Shown: one piece after another, positions 1 through 11,235 of the stretch | How the letters are laid out: each line of letters opens with the position of its first letter | Position numbering within the stretch: position 1 is the stretch's first letter | Origin: Mactra quadrangularis | Taxonomy: Eukaryota; Mollusca; Bivalvia; Venerida; Mactridae | Length of the DNA: 64,000 bases | Assembly (NCBI GenBank): GCA_025267735.1 | Contig: CM046297.1 | Location: 22,160,011-22,224,010 of the forward strand | Reading direction: 5' to 3' | Notes under the pieces: generated by a model | The model's database searches: none | What the model was told of the DNA's origin: nothing | Seen by the model: the letters and a program-made list of their open reading frames with translations, nothing else | Position numbers and translations under genes: made by a program

Positions 1-140
1 GCTCCTTTCCACCCAGATGCAAATTGGTATTGTGAGAGGGCACCTGCTTAAAGTGATTTCAATCATTAGAGGTCATCATACACAATTGTCAAGTAAAATG
101 AATATGTATATGGAAGCAGATTTTAAACCACACTTTCGCT
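1..140 (+). repeat. SINE family A, 3' part (truncated by window edge)
   Basis: This stretch matches, with scattered changes, the 3' body of the fuller SINE copy at 22635-22895. Shared blocks include 'cacccag', 'tatatggaagcaga' and 'aaaccacacttt'. The tRNA-like head would lie left of the window. Confidence 0.6.
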
Positions 141-177
141 TTGTATTTTATTAAAGGTATAATGCTATTATACTAGG

Positions 178-294
178 ATGATGTCTGTTAAGGACATGAA
201 GCGGTTGTCTGGCAAGTCTGATAGAAGTAGACCATTGGATACCACAACGTATCCCAGCTATGATGCCATGGCCCGAAAGAAAAGCACACAATGA
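178..294 (+). CDS. Possible short terminal exon, product unknown
   Basis: A 38-codon open frame starts at ATG 178 and stops at TGA 292-294. It lies just after an acceptor-like 'tactag' and reads as polar sequence with a basic tail (ends MARKKSTQ). The composition looks protein-like, but no family is recognised and there is no partner exon in the window. It may be chance. It does not fit the methyltransferase exon that follows on the same strand. Confidence 0.2.
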   Translation: MMSVKDMKRLSGKSDRSRPLDTTTYPSYDAMARKKSTQ

Positions 295-376
295 CTAATG
301 CCTCAGTCCCATAAAATCCTGGCTTGTTACGGACCTGTACGTGCAGACAATCGTTGGCCATGGGAAGCCTTGCGTA

Positions 377-622
377 TCAAGGAGGCGGTACGCACATGGT
401 ACAAAACAACACACCAGCACTGAGCCGTAGCTGGAAGATATGCATGTTTAATCCATACTCGGCCACGATTTTGTTCACGATTTGACTCTGAAACTGATAC
501 ATGTAACCTGGGCTCATATCACGAAGCCTGGTAAAAACGTAACAGTCTGTACGGGTACGCAAGACTTCGTACAGGTCCTTGCGGAGCTTGATCGCACGGT
601 GCCCGTACGGTGCCCTCACGGC
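377..622 (-). CDS. Unrecognised open frame or exon
   Basis: About 80 codons are open on the minus strand, preceded by an acceptor-like 'TTAG'. The translation contains blocks such as RAPYGHRAIKLRKDLYEVLR and is mixed and non-repetitive, unlike the repeat-derived frames elsewhere. No domain is recognised. It could be an exon of a gene whose other exons are outside the window, or a relic of a mobile element. Confidence 0.25.
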   Translation of the reverse strand, partial: AVRAPYGHRAIKLRKDLYEVLRTRTDCYVFTRLRDMSPGYMYQFQSQIVNKIVAEYGLNMHIFQLRLSAGVLFCTMCVPPP

Positions 623-1225
623 TAATTTTATGTTTATGGGTCTGTAGCTTAAGTTGTGATATATTTAGCGTTCTAGGTCGAACTGACCAGTTCATAAACG
701 TTCATTTGGTCCTTAAGACAATGTTTTATTTTAAGCGAGTGTCTTTGATGTTTACTTAAGGTCATTCATCTCCATAAGAATGCAATAGTTGCAGACTATT
801 GAGAACATGTTATGACTTTTTATTCTTAATGCATGACATTTGGGTTTAAACTAAGTCAACATGTAACAAATGAGTTAGTATGTTTTTTTTATACAGAGAT
901 GTTTACCTATCAATCAATTTTCAAAACAAAGCATGTTCTTGTCCTTTTATTAGTGGATCTATCCGTTTATGACGGGGGCACACTATTGTGTAGATGTTTC
1001 ATAGTATTTATTCTTGTGAAAGCAAAATTAATTATTCAGTACGTGTGGGTCAATGAATAAGTGTACATAGCAATCATTTTTCTGAATATATTCATCCATT
1101 CTTATTTTTGACAATTCGACCATTTTTATTAAATCGACGTACCAAGTTAAAAATAATCAAAGTTGTTTTTTTGTCAATAGTCGCTTATATAATATAAATT
1201 ACGCATGCGCCGTTTTCTTTTGTAG
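623..1225. other. Unassigned stretch before the paralogue exon
   Basis: No coding exon or repeat is recognised. In particular, no sequence here encodes the GDGPG methyltransferase motif expected in the upstream exon of the 1226-1434 gene. That exon is therefore left of the window or missing. Confidence 0.5.
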
Positions 1226-1434
1226 GTCAAAATGGCTATTCCCACGTCAACAATCGACCGTTTAAATATGCGAAAGAGATTATGAGCAGTCTAGGATTTG
1301 TCTATGATATGGAGAACTCAACAAAACTTCAAGAAGCTTCAAAACTTGACTGGTTGAAACACAACACTAATGTATTCTGGCGGAAGGATATGAATAAATT
1401 GAAACTTCATGAATTGGAATTATTTTGGACGTGA
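1226..1434 (+). CDS. Last exon of a methyltransferase-like paralogue
   Basis: After a good acceptor (TTTTCTTTTGTAG at 1225) the frame opens in phase 1 and reads GQNGYSHVNNRPFKYA, then LDWLKHNTNVFWRKDMNKLK, ending at TGA 1432-1434. This aligns along its whole length with the last exon of the minus-strand gene (5062-5264: GQEGYSHVNNRPFDYV, LEWLQWNTNVFRRRDMST), with the same intron phase. It is therefore a paralogue of that SAM-dependent methyltransferase-like gene, oriented towards it (tail to tail). The exons with the membrane anchor and SAM-binding motif are not in the window, so it may be a complete gene entering from the left or a partial duplicate. Its end is tandemly repeated downstream (see 1346-1697). 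Confidence 0.75.
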
Positions 1435-1697
1435 TGTTTGTGTTCTTTTTAGAACCAACTTAACTGGTTCAGACTGAACACTGATGTTTACTCTCGGAAG
1501 AATATGAATAAACTAAATCTTTATTAATTGGAACTATTTTTGACGTGATTTTTGTGTTCTTTATAATGCCACATTGAGTGGTTATAATGATACTGATAGT
1601 TTATGGCGGAAGAATACATGTATTATTTTTTAATAAAGTATGATCTTTATTTAAAGGAACTATTTTGGACGCGATTTTAGTGTTCCTCATAATCTTA
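1346..1697 (+). repeat. 114-bp tandem repeat seeded in the terminal exon
   Basis: Three units begin at 1346, 1460 and 1574, so the period is exactly 114 bp. The first is the real end of the coding exon (LDWLKHNT... to the stop) plus 3' sequence. The second and third are decayed copies with frame breaks. Each carries an AATAAA, at 1393, 1507 and 1632. Confidence 0.75.
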
Positions 1698-1929
1698 CTA
1701 CAAGATCAGACGCCACCATTTTAACATTGACAACTGTACCTATAAACAGATGCATTATTTTGTCCAAATATGTCCTGCTCTGGTCGATATAACTTGAAAA
1801 CTAATTGCTTAGACAATTTGTAATACATGTGACGAAACAGAGTGTTACACTTTGAAATATATTACGTACATTTTTTGCTTGTTTTACTTTATTAATTTTA
1901 TTTATTAAACGCAGTGACAACACACAATA

Positions 1930-2085
1930 TGATCCTTTCACGACGGTTAGCTCACCTAGTTTGTCTAGACCTTTGTACGTATATTTACAACTCTAAACTA
2001 CCCTTCCACAAGGTCGACAACTTCTCCATGCCATAAACTTATTAATAGATAAAGTCGACATTATTGTTGAATATTTATTGAAGGG
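1930..2085 (-). repeat. SINE family B fragment
   Basis: This is an inverted partial copy of the SINE at 10951-11232. Shared blocks include 'cacctag', 'acccttccacaaggtc', 'aacttctccat' and 'gaagggtataacc'. Confidence 0.6.
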
Positions 2086-2247
2086 TATAACCACAGTGTT
2101 TGTTTAATGATATGTTATGATATGATATTACTATGATCATAAATAACTTAGCCAAATCTAATAATCTAATGTAAACAGATGATGTCCAGTGTTTTACTTA
2201 TGATATACATTGTAGATGGTCTTTTTTCAAAAGAATAGGCATGTAGC

Positions 2248-2563
2248 CGGTTCAATTAACCTAAACGTTCCAAAACGTTCCATAACGATGCATTCGGAAC
2301 TCCTCGGTCATTCGCTGCGAATAATCTAATCTAACGATAGACAGATATACAAACGTTAAGGCAATGAGTGATGTTTCAAAATTCATGGACAAAAAAAAGA
2401 AACATCAATCATTGCCTAAACGATCATATATTTATTTACTTCAAAACCGGTAGTTTCAAAATAGCGTCTAAATATGTCCGTGATTATGCGCAGATAATAG
2501 CCAAGGAGTTCCAAATGTAACGTTACAGAACGTTTTGGAACGTTCGGGGTAATTGAACAGGCT
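2248..2563. mobile_element. MITE with long terminal inverted repeats (CATTCGGAAC type)
   Basis: Inverted ends of about 85 bp: the left begins TAGCC(G)GTTCAATTA and the right ends TAATTGAACAGGCTA. Both arms include AACGTTCCAAAACGTT-like and CATTCGGAACTCC-like blocks. The centre contains the 'aatagcgtctaaatatgtcc' block. Related copies or fragments lie at 10590-10712, 24612-25010, 25453-25503, 43590-43635, 48319-48537, 49350-49420 and 62700-62900. Confidence 0.75.
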
Positions 2564-2764
2564 ACTGTCTTTACCCGGCAATACACGGTGGCAATACCAC
2601 GTGACTATGACATCACGAATGCTACAGTTTGAAGAAAAAACAGTGAAAAATCAGAGTTCACTCTGAAAAGGAATGGTTTTCCAGGGTTTAGCAAACAATA
2701 TAAAACTGACGTTGGAGATGTAATGCGCAGCAAATAGTATTCACTTTTGTTTTACTCTGCGTAT

Positions 2765-3150
2765 TAAGGAGCTGTAAGTCATTTAATTTTAGTTAGTTAC
2801 CTTTCCCTGATACATGTAAAATCTGAAGCAATCCAATTGGCAAGTAGGTCCTTACAGTTGGAATCCTCGGATTTTATCAATGTAAAGATAGCAAAATATT
2901 TCATCTAATATCTTTCTTGTTAATGAAGATATTAACAGAAGTGGTAACATTTAGATAGTTCTTTACCCTAAAAATACTTAGCTCTTTCAAACAAATATAA
3001 TGTTTTACAAAAAAGTTTTTCAAGATTAATATTAGCAAACTGAATTTGAAAAATAAGGGTAAAATCCGAGTAATCCAACTAATTGGACCACCTATTTGAA
3101 GAGTATACAAGAGGAAATAACTGACTAAGGTCCCTTATTCTTGTCAGATT
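2765..3150 (+). repeat. Dispersed repeat, inverted partner at 25130-25575
   Basis: It shares long stretches with the reverse complement of 25130-25575, such as 'ggaatcctcggattttatca', 'tagttctttaccct' and 'aaataactgactaaggtccc'. It is non-coding and probably a decayed DNA element. Confidence 0.65.
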
Positions 3151-3557
3151 TGCATGATACCTACTCAAGTCTAACCAGAAAAAATGTATCGTATTTGCTG
3201 CGCATCACATCTGCAACGTAAGTTTTATAGTTATTGCTAAAACCATAGAAAAATCCTTTTTCAGAGTGCTACAGTGACAATTCGTCGTCCTTTTTTTGAA
3301 TAGGAAAATCGTTGGTAGTTTTTCCAAGGTGTTTGCAACGTTTTTTTACGTCGCAATACTCAATATAATAACTCATATTTGTTTTGTAAAATATTTATAT
3401 ATTTGGCAAGAAAGAAGTGATAATAAACAAAGAAAATCATAGAAAACCTGTATAGATTCATCTGATTATTTTTTAACATATCATATTTTCATATTCTGGA
3501 ACATCGCATCACAGTCCGATACAGGTTCGTGCTCTATCACACATAGTTAATGAATGA

Positions 3558-3965
3558 TAGGGCTGTCACGATACACAAGAAGCGTATGGCGATATATTGC
3601 AATACGCTGGCATCGTATCGCGATACGTACCACGATATATTGTGGGCTTTTAGATTCGTTGTGCGCCCACTGTATTTAACAGGAACATTGCAAATCTTGC
3701 CTGCAGCTACTGATATATAGAATCTAGCCTCTTTAAGTATTTACGTCATTTAGGACTGTGACGCGCCCAAATCGGATAAATTCTTGTAGCTTAAGGTTAT
3801 ATGAAATGAAGAATGGAAAAACTGACGTTTCGCTACTTTTATTTCGCGAAAGGGAAGAATTTTCCAATGAAATAAAAAATATCGTAAAATACCGGTACCG
3901 CGGTACGTATTGCTGCAGCTGCGTATTGCAATATACCGGTATAACGGTATATCGTGACAGCCCTA
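3558..3965. mobile_element. hAT-like MITE, 408 bp
   Basis: Terminal inverted repeats TAGGGCTGTCACGATA / TATCGTGACAGCCCTA are flanked by a perfect 8-bp duplication, ATGAATGA (3550-3557 and 3966-3973). An 8-bp duplication is typical of the hAT superfamily. There is no coding capacity for a transposase. Confidence 0.85.
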
Positions 3966-4020
3966 ATGAATGAGATCGCAAAACGTATGATTTTACATAT
4001 ACATTGTAAGAAAAACTAAC

Positions 4021-5061
4021 ATTATGACATTTTGATTTCATTCATTTGATAGAGAGTGTTTAGAAACGTATATGTACGTTCAAATACTCACTGCTGCCAC
4101 ATATCCAATTTGCAAATCGGTGTTGGCACAACGTTGGCTTAACACATATTTAAAGTCAACGTTGGGTCAACCTCATTTTGCTCATCGGCTTTAGAATGAC
4201 CCTACGTCGGCCAAAAGGCGATTTTACATACATGTGCATACATATTGTCCGTTGGGCAAACTATATTACTCTGAGGTAAACCCCGTCGTTGGTCCAACAG
4301 ACCTCTGTAAACTGGGGAGTGAATGAAATCAAAGACAATACAGCATGATTGTGAATCACATGAGCAACCACTAATGAATTTCAAATAGAAGTTTGTATAA
4401 TAAATAACAACAATGACAATCTTACAGAAATACTGGTAAATGCAATTAGGCTTCAATAAAAATAATTAAATGGATCAGTGCAAAACTAATGTACATGTGT
4501 ATCCTTCTTTGTTATTGATATTTTAGATAAGTTTTGTGCTAACCCATCAAATTTGTCTCAAACACAAATAGTTTTATATACACAAGTACAAAAGCGCAAA
4601 AGAATTTGTAAATTTTACTCAACTCTAAGTGGCGCATACATTAACTCCCGCTGATTTAAATATATTGTGATTACAGTGTAACCTCTGCAGAGCGACTTTC
4701 GGCGGAGTTTGAAAAATATGTCGCTCTGCAGAGGTAAACTTTTTCTACCGATCACGAAAAACGGCCGTTTTCGGTACGGAAAACTGGCCGTTATCCGTTC
4801 CGTAATGTAAATACAGTTATTAGCGGGCGCTGATCGACAAAAGAAAAAAATAAATATTCATGTCCAAAATGAACCGCAAAAGGAGATCCCTATGGTACAC
4901 TTTAGCGGAAGTCGGAAATGTAGAAGAGCGTTAAAAAAAGTCTGAAAAATAATATTCATCTCCAAATGACCGATAAAGTAAAATCTGAGATGCTAGCGGA
5001 AATGTAGTGGATTGGTAAGAAATACAAATGTATCGGGAAATTAATGAGATTGTTCACATGA
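4021..5061. other. Intergenic, mostly unassigned, with one hairpin
   Basis: The only clear structure is a hairpin at about 4680-4735 with 16-bp arms (ACCTCTGCAGAGCGAC and its complement), probably a small MITE remnant. No coding exon is recognised. This includes sequence just downstream of the methyltransferase stop codon. Confidence 0.5.
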
Positions 5062-5264
5062 TCAAGTCAGTACAGTTCTTAAATGTTCAATAGTTGACAT
5101 GTCACGCCTTCTGAAAACATTTGTATTCCACTGTAACCATTCCAACTTTGCTGCTTTCTTGATTTTATCAGAAGCTTCAGCGTCATGATCAAATCCTTGT
5201 TGATTTAGAATAGTTTTAACATAGTCAAATGGTCTGTTGTTTACATGAGAGTATCCTTCCTGGC
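5062..5264 (-). CDS. Methyltransferase-like gene, exon 4 (last)
   Basis: The acceptor TTTCAG lies at 5265-5270 and the exon opens in phase 1. It encodes G-QEGYSHVNNRPFDYVKTIL, then a C-terminal stretch with KLEWLQWNTNVFRRRDMST, and stops at TGA 5062-5064. Together with the proline-glycine end of exon 3 it forms WAKPGQEGYSHVNNR. I read this as the segment after the core methyltransferase fold that closes the active site, an inference from position. The exon is intact and its paralogue is at 1226-1434. With exons 1-3 the coding sequence is 873 nt including the stop. Confidence 0.85.
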
Positions 5265-6002
5265 CTGAAATATGAAGTAAAACACTAATCAGCGAAAAAA
5301 ACTCTTTCGATGAAATGGGTCGAGTACCGGTGCTCCCCCATAACAGTGGCTTGATAAACTGTCCGTCTTATATACAGGAAATAGGGGTTCAGTGTTTTTA
5401 CATTCCAGGAACAGGAATAGTCATCATGTGAAATATCTGTCTAACATACCTCTGAGCGTTTAAATTCAGGACGTAAATCTACAACGAAGTTTCCTATAAA
5501 ATCCACCTTAGTCATTGAAAAAGTCATGTTTTTGGAGATTTAGAGTGCCAAATTGAAATTCAAAATAAAGAAAAAAATTTAAAAAAAAGGTTCTAGTATT
5601 AAAACAATGCTTCTATTAAGGCCACCTAGTTAGCTGGTCTAAAAGTAGTAGTGAAATTTCGCTGAAATAAATCAAAGCGCTGACAGCACTGTTAGACATA
5701 GAAATTTGACGGCATATATACACACACGGAATTATACAACAAACGTAAAGTTGACAAAGGAATTTCTATACTATTAGTATACAAAACCGGAAAATAAATA
5801 CTTTTATTGCACACACTGCATCGTGTGCTCGGTAACGCGAAAAGCGGACTTTCTTTACTTGCAGTAATAGTTATATCCCCTTAATTGCACATGCTATGCC
5901 TCATGAAATCGTCCGCGGCGGATTGAAATGAGGATTTGCTACATACGCCACTAACCATGAAGAAACCCCATGTAAAATGCTTGAGACAGTTATTATTCTT
6001 AC

Positions 6003-6296
6003 CTGGCTTAGCCCAACTTATTACTATTCCTTCTTTGGCATGTCGAACAATATTATCAATGTAAATTGCCTCAAACTCTTTTGGAATATGTTCCGCCACT
6101 TCTAAACTCATTACCCAATCATAAAGCGGTAATCCATACTGTGGGAGTGTCAAATCTAAATATTGGACACGCCCCTCACTTGTCTTTTCACTGAAAGGTG
6201 CACCGTCGTATGCATCATAACCTTTTAGAAGTCCAGTGTCTAGAAGTAATTGTTTATATCGACCAGGTCCGTCTCCAAAAGATGCTACATATTTAC
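6003..6296 (-). CDS. Methyltransferase-like gene, exon 3 (SAM-binding core)
   Basis: This exon lies between acceptor ACAG (6297-6300) and donor CCAG|GTAAGA (6002-6001), phase 1 at both ends. It encodes KYVASFGDGPGRYKQLL, a glycine-rich motif I for S-adenosylmethionine binding. Further on come KGYDAYDGAPFS (motif II region, acidic end) and YDWVMSLEVAEHIPKEFEAI, the usual motif before the substrate pocket in Rossmann-fold methyltransferases. It ends with GIVISWAKPG. The class I methyltransferase fold is well supported. The substrate is unknown. It resembles a family of single-pass methyltransferase-like proteins common in bivalves and nematodes (family assignment from memory). Confidence 0.88.
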
Positions 6297-6394
6297 CTGT
6301 AAAAAAAATAACTTAAGTTAAGCGTCACTTAGTCAAGTCAAAATGCAAAGCTACAATGACTGTCCCTACAAAATAAAATGTCAGAACGCAAAGT

Positions 6395-6665
6395 TCATTG
6401 TTTCGTTGAGTTCAACTTCGTAGCAACACATTGTATAGGTCATATCACGACGGTCAGTCAACCTACTAACTGATCCTGGAAAGACTAAATATAATGCCCT
6501 TTATGATTTAGAATCAGTGGTAGGGGAATGGCACTAGAATTTAAATCATTATCAAATTTCGCAAAATTATACCCTGCCCAGGAATCTGACCCGCAATCCT
6601 CGATCATTAGACTTGCTCGCTATCGACTGAGTATGCCGGGAAGCTTTAGCCGCTTGACTACCTCT
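6395..6665 (-). repeat. SINE family C copy
   Basis: It reads on the minus strand with a tRNA-like head near 6660-6580 (box-B-like, degenerate) and the family body with 'cactgattctaaatca' and 'ggataggttgactgacc'-type blocks. It is located in intron 3 of the methyltransferase gene. Confidence 0.6.
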
Positions 6666-6680
6666 ACAAAAAGGCATCGC

Positions 6681-8030
6681 TTTCATCATAGGAATACAAT
6701 GTAATATCCTTAATAACCTTGTCATCCAGGGACCAAGGATAAAATCTTTGGGGACAAATCCCGTGCTCAAAAACTCAATGCACTTTCAATTCGCAACCAA
6801 ACCTTCTCTATATTTAATACACGTCAATAATAAAAATTAGCTAGATTTTCGCGTTGAAGTGCGCAGAATCTTGACGTATTATCGGCTTCTAAGGAGGAGT
6901 CGTTTCTCTAATTTAAGGGGGACGTACATCATTTTGGCAAAACATTCACATACTTAGAGTATTTGGTACCTTTGTGTTCGTTTTTTTATAATCTTTATAC
7001 CACTATAAGAGTTATATGATTGTGGTGCAAAAAAATTTAATGCCAAGATTTCCAATAAGACGTAAGTCTTGCTTAATAGTCACTGCTGGATATTCAAATG
7101 CTTTTATCTAAAAACTATGATAATGCTCATACGTCGGTTTTGAATTACGACAACGCGACGATGTTGTCTTTTATAAATATCGAATTGAAGTGGTTATAAA
7201 AAGACTGGTCTAGATGTTAATATTGTCCCCATCGATTGTGGAAATCATCCAAATATTCAACCGACTTACTCAGTGTTTCAACTTTGTTTTGACAGGAAAC
7301 TTTAACGAATATAATTTATCATTTTAATATCTTAATCAAAATATATCAGTCGTACTTAAGATTTATGATATCATTAATAAGTACTTGTTGACCTCTGTGA
7401 CCAAACGACTGATAAAGTTTCGGAATGGAGTCGTTTTGATGATACAATCGCCGAAATTCGTCAATTTCCGTAATTTGAAATCGGCCAAACCCGTCAGAGT
7501 TTAGATTGGTTAATATAATTCGGAATTCTTCGGAGATTCTTTGCACAAAAATACATAACTTCGTAGATAATCGCCGAGGTGTTCCAAATATGGTAGATAA
7601 TACACTTAGAACCATATATTCAGGAAATTGCCGAGTATAGTTCCGATGTTAATAATATCGCCAATCGGATCACTACGGAAACAATCCTAAACTCATTTTT
7701 ACGAAAGATCACGGAAATAGTCGGAGATTTACGATTAGGGATAGCGTATGCGGACCTATAGTATATGATAACCCACAAGTCAACTTATGATAAAATAATG
7801 TCCGTACATGTATATAGAATACATCAAGGTGTGTTATGTTGTCCTTACTTACATGATAATATAGTTAGTTCACACTGACTTGCGACATGTAGGAACTGTC
7901 AACAATGACAGACATTTATCAAAATGAAATTCTATGATGGGTAAAGTTTTCTCAAATCAGTCTTTACAAGTTACATGCCTTTCTTTAATTTAGTTAGTTT
8001 TGAGTACATGTGTTATAGTTCTATTTTATT
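6681..8030. other. Intron 3 of the methyltransferase gene, unassigned
   Basis: No exon or family-level repeat was recognised. Short open frames here lack protein-like features. Confidence 0.5.
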
Positions 8031-8215
8031 AACTTGTCACAACTTGAATAATTTCACGGTCACTGAATGTGTTATTATTCAACTTCTTTTAACCATCGAG
8101 CCACCAATCCATATTAATTATTGATGACCTAACTATATATGCGGCGATTTTAAATATCGGGGAAATAACAAGTTTGAAAGAGTAAAAAATTAACAGATTC
8201 AGTGACCGTGTATAG
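8030..8215. mobile_element. Small hairpin element (CACGGTCACTGAAT type)
   Basis: A perfect 14-bp inverted repeat, CACGGTCACTGAAT (8055-8068) and its complement (8197-8210), with the flanking 'cttgaataattt'. The same block recurs in a hairpin inside FB2 (56290-56545), which indicates a dispersed MITE family. Confidence 0.55.
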
Positions 8216-8239
8216 TAAATAAATATTAACCTGACGTTG

Positions 8240-10580
8240 GTACCCTCATTGTAATAATTTCACGCTTCATTGTCTGTCTATTTATACCTTCGGTAGACTC
8301 CGCGTATCATTCATACGAAGAAGCACGTGTTAACTGATCATGTACTTCCTATAAGTATGTAATTGTTTGTGAGTTACAAGTATTAGCATTTCCAAAAATG
8401 CTTGAAATCAACGCTCAGCCGTGTTTGATTTCGTCTCCATAGATGTATATATTTTGTGGTTAATATTCATTTGCTAACGGGGCGGATGTTATGAATATAA
8501 AATACATATTGATTTCGATGAACAATTCTATTTACTATTCATTAGTTATCTTTGTAAATTTTACTTATTTCCGATCAAAAATACTTGCGTGAAAATGTTT
8601 ATGTCCACTAAAATATTTAGTGGCGTGTAGCCTTCCTAAACATACAATAAGTATGGGGAGTATGTGGTAAATCGTTCCGCCGTCCGCTAAAATATTTAGT
8701 AGTGTGCAGCCTTCCTAAACATCCGCTAATGCCCGCTATTGACTATGCGCTAGCTTGATTATAGTCAACAACTAGACGAGTCCATTATCACACCCCTTTT
8801 TTTACGTTTTGACGGCCATTTTCTTATCATGTGACCTCAAATGCATAGTTTTGATTGGCTTAAGACAACCGGTGTCGACTACAAAATGCTCAAATCTTGA
8901 TAATTGTTTATATCAACGCACAGGTGCGTTGATAATAAGGAATGACTCTATAGCGCCGATGATACCGAGATGGACTGCGAACTACTATAGGTAAGTAGGT
9001 GTTGGTTCGAGCCCAATCATGCGCAATTCTTTTTTTTATATTTGTACAAACAAAATATTGTTAAAATTGTCCAAAAAATGTGTTATTTCATACACTCTTT
9101 TATTTTTTTTTGTATTTTTATTCATCTTTTATTAAAGTTTTATTATTTTGTAATTAGATCTAATCACATTTGATTTATTACATCAATTGCACGACAAAAT
9201 ACAGAAATACAATAAATATCAATTATCATCTTCGCTGCAATCAGATGAGTCGTGTCGCCAGCTCATATTTTAAATAAAACACAATGCACGAGAAAATAGT
9301 CGGATATATGTATACTTTAAACGGTACGATGTATTGCTCTTTACTCACTTCAATTTTTAACTCGCAACTCGTTCAACTGTATCAGAAATAACGGAGATTA
9401 TCGAGTCAGTCCGACATTTCTCGATGGGAGGCCGATTATTGATTTATAACGCGTCATCTCGATTTAATTTTATTCTGCATAAAGGTTAACGTCAGGTTTA
9501 TATTTATTCACTATAATTATTCAAGTTATTACAGGTTAATAAAATAGACCTATAGTTGAGAATGGATACAACATGCATTAGAGCATAATTACAGATGGCT
9601 TTTATGGCCAGCGGCTATCAAACAAAAATATTAAGCAGGTTAAATTTTTGTTACTGACTGTAATGTTAAATTTTTATCTAACTGTTAGCGCGCATACATT
9701 ACTAGTAACCACTTACTTAAATTCAAGTCAATATTTGTTCGATATTTTCCTTAAAAATATTTGAATAGCCATTTGTATCAATAGTAAATACACAAGTAAC
9801 GCAGTGGGTATTTAAATCAGCAGGGTCAATGTCTGCATCACTAGTAAATGAATAGAATTTTACAATGCAAACAAAGTAATAGTTATAAATGAATTGGACT
9901 CACACATCGGCAAATAGTCTGCATAGTTTTTCAAAGCCCGCACACCTTTACTATACATTTATTTGATGTAAGATTTACAATCGGCTTTATTTAAATCAAC
10001 ATGATTTACAAGATTGTAAACAATTGTGTGAGGACATTTGCAAATCGTTTATGTAAACAATGCTTTCATAAACATGGACAGTTTCATTAAATCAATCTTT
10101 AACGTTGAAACTTATTGATGATTTAATAAATTAGTTTGCTTAAAATGTTTCATTGATTTAGCAACAAATACAATTTAAAATGCATATATATACACTACAT
10201 GTTCTTATAATAAATATTGAATATCAAAGAGGTATATATTAATCAATAAAATGACGAACGCGTATCACTTTATTCACTAATTAATTTTGAGCACTATAAC
10301 AGTTTAAAGTGGAGTTTATAGTCTGATTTCATATACATGGAAAGACAACATTCGGATCACCCTCGACCTATCATGAATGAATAATCTCGGAAGGATTTGT
10401 GGGGGGTCTTCACTGGATTTTGGTGATTTTACTACCTACGCGAGGCGAAGCACGTAACGGTTACACAATATAGTTCTTGTAGTATACACACAGATCTTTG
10501 TCTAAACATATTTATTTGTTTTTAAATTGAACCAAATATTGTTCATCGGTATCATTGAAATGTGCAATTTCAAATTTACG
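8240..10580. other. Intronic sequence, AT-rich, two weak repeats
   Basis: A ~34-bp motif ('taaaatatttagt...agccttcctaaacat') occurs twice, near 8610 and 8690. A tRNA-like segment with a box-B-like 'ggttcgagccc' lies near 8950-9030 and may be a SINE head. Nothing else is recognised. Confidence 0.4.
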
Positions 10581-10589
10581 GACTAAAAA

Positions 10590-10712
10590 CGAAACTTCAG
10601 TCATCGCCTTAACGATCGTGTATTTGTTTACTTCAACACCGGTTTTTCCAAAATGGCGTCTAAATATGGCCGAGGTTATTCGTAGCGAATGACCGAGGAT
10701 GTTCCGAATGTT
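10590..10712. repeat. Fragment of the CATTCGGAAC MITE family
   Basis: It shares 'tttgtttacttcaacacc', 'atggcgtctaaatat' and 'gaatgaccgaggatgttcc' with the copies at 2248-2563 and 62700-62900. Only one arm plus centre is present. Confidence 0.6.
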
Positions 10713-10754
10713 TACAATCTTGTACTATTACTCGTGATCATTGAAATCTTCTTC

Positions 10755-10900
10755 AGACAGGTGACCCTTAACAGTACCCATTTACACCTGGGTGTAGTGG
10801 AAAAACGGTGGGTAAATCTTTTGCTCAAGGAAATTAGCAGTACCCTAGTTCGAACTCAGGAACCCATACATAAGCGCGTTCAGCCACTAAACGACTATAG
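10755..10900 (-). repeat. SINE family A fragment with tRNA-like head
   Basis: Inverted copy. It carries 'acccatttacacctgggtg' (matching the complement of 22745-22770), 'ttgctcaaggaaatta' and a degenerate tRNA-like box B 'agttcgaactcagga'. It is directly followed by the family B SINE. Confidence 0.5.
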
Positions 10901-10950
10901 AAAAGTATGTAGCAGCATGGCCAACTATACGATCTGTATAATCACTATAA

Positions 10951-11232
10951 CCCGGGTCAATAGCGCAGTTGGTAGCGCGCCGGGATTTGGAATCTCGTGC
11001 CCGAGGGGGTTCGGGTTCGAATCCCACCCGGGGAGGTTATACCCTTCCCATGAAAATTTGACAATAATGTCGATTTTCCTCCATTCATTAGATAATATGG
11101 AGAAGTTTCCGGCCTTGTGGAAGGGTAGTACTGGTTATAGACAATGGTCCAGGAAAGCTAAGTTAGGTGCGCTGGACACCGTAAAATGACCTAAAATTGT
11201 GTTGACACGGCGTTAAATCCAATAAATAAATA
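10951..11232 (+). mobile_element. SINE family B, full-length copy
   Basis: tRNA-derived head with box A (AGCGCAGTTGGTAGCGCG) and box B (GGGTTCGAATCCC) at about 10957-11030, then a ~200-bp body and the 3' end 'ggcgttaaatcca' followed by 'ataaataaat'. It matches the copy at 41940-42225 in inverse orientation and several degraded copies. RNA polymerase III transcription is expected from the boxes. Confidence 0.85.
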
Positions 11233-11235
11233 TAA

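Noticed and set aside
10951..11030. tRNA gene
   Set aside because: The A and B boxes belong to a SINE head that recurs with the same body elsewhere. The cloverleaf is degenerate.
10689..11189. 166-codon open frame
   Set aside because: It runs across two SINEs and MITE sequence; no protein homology is visible.
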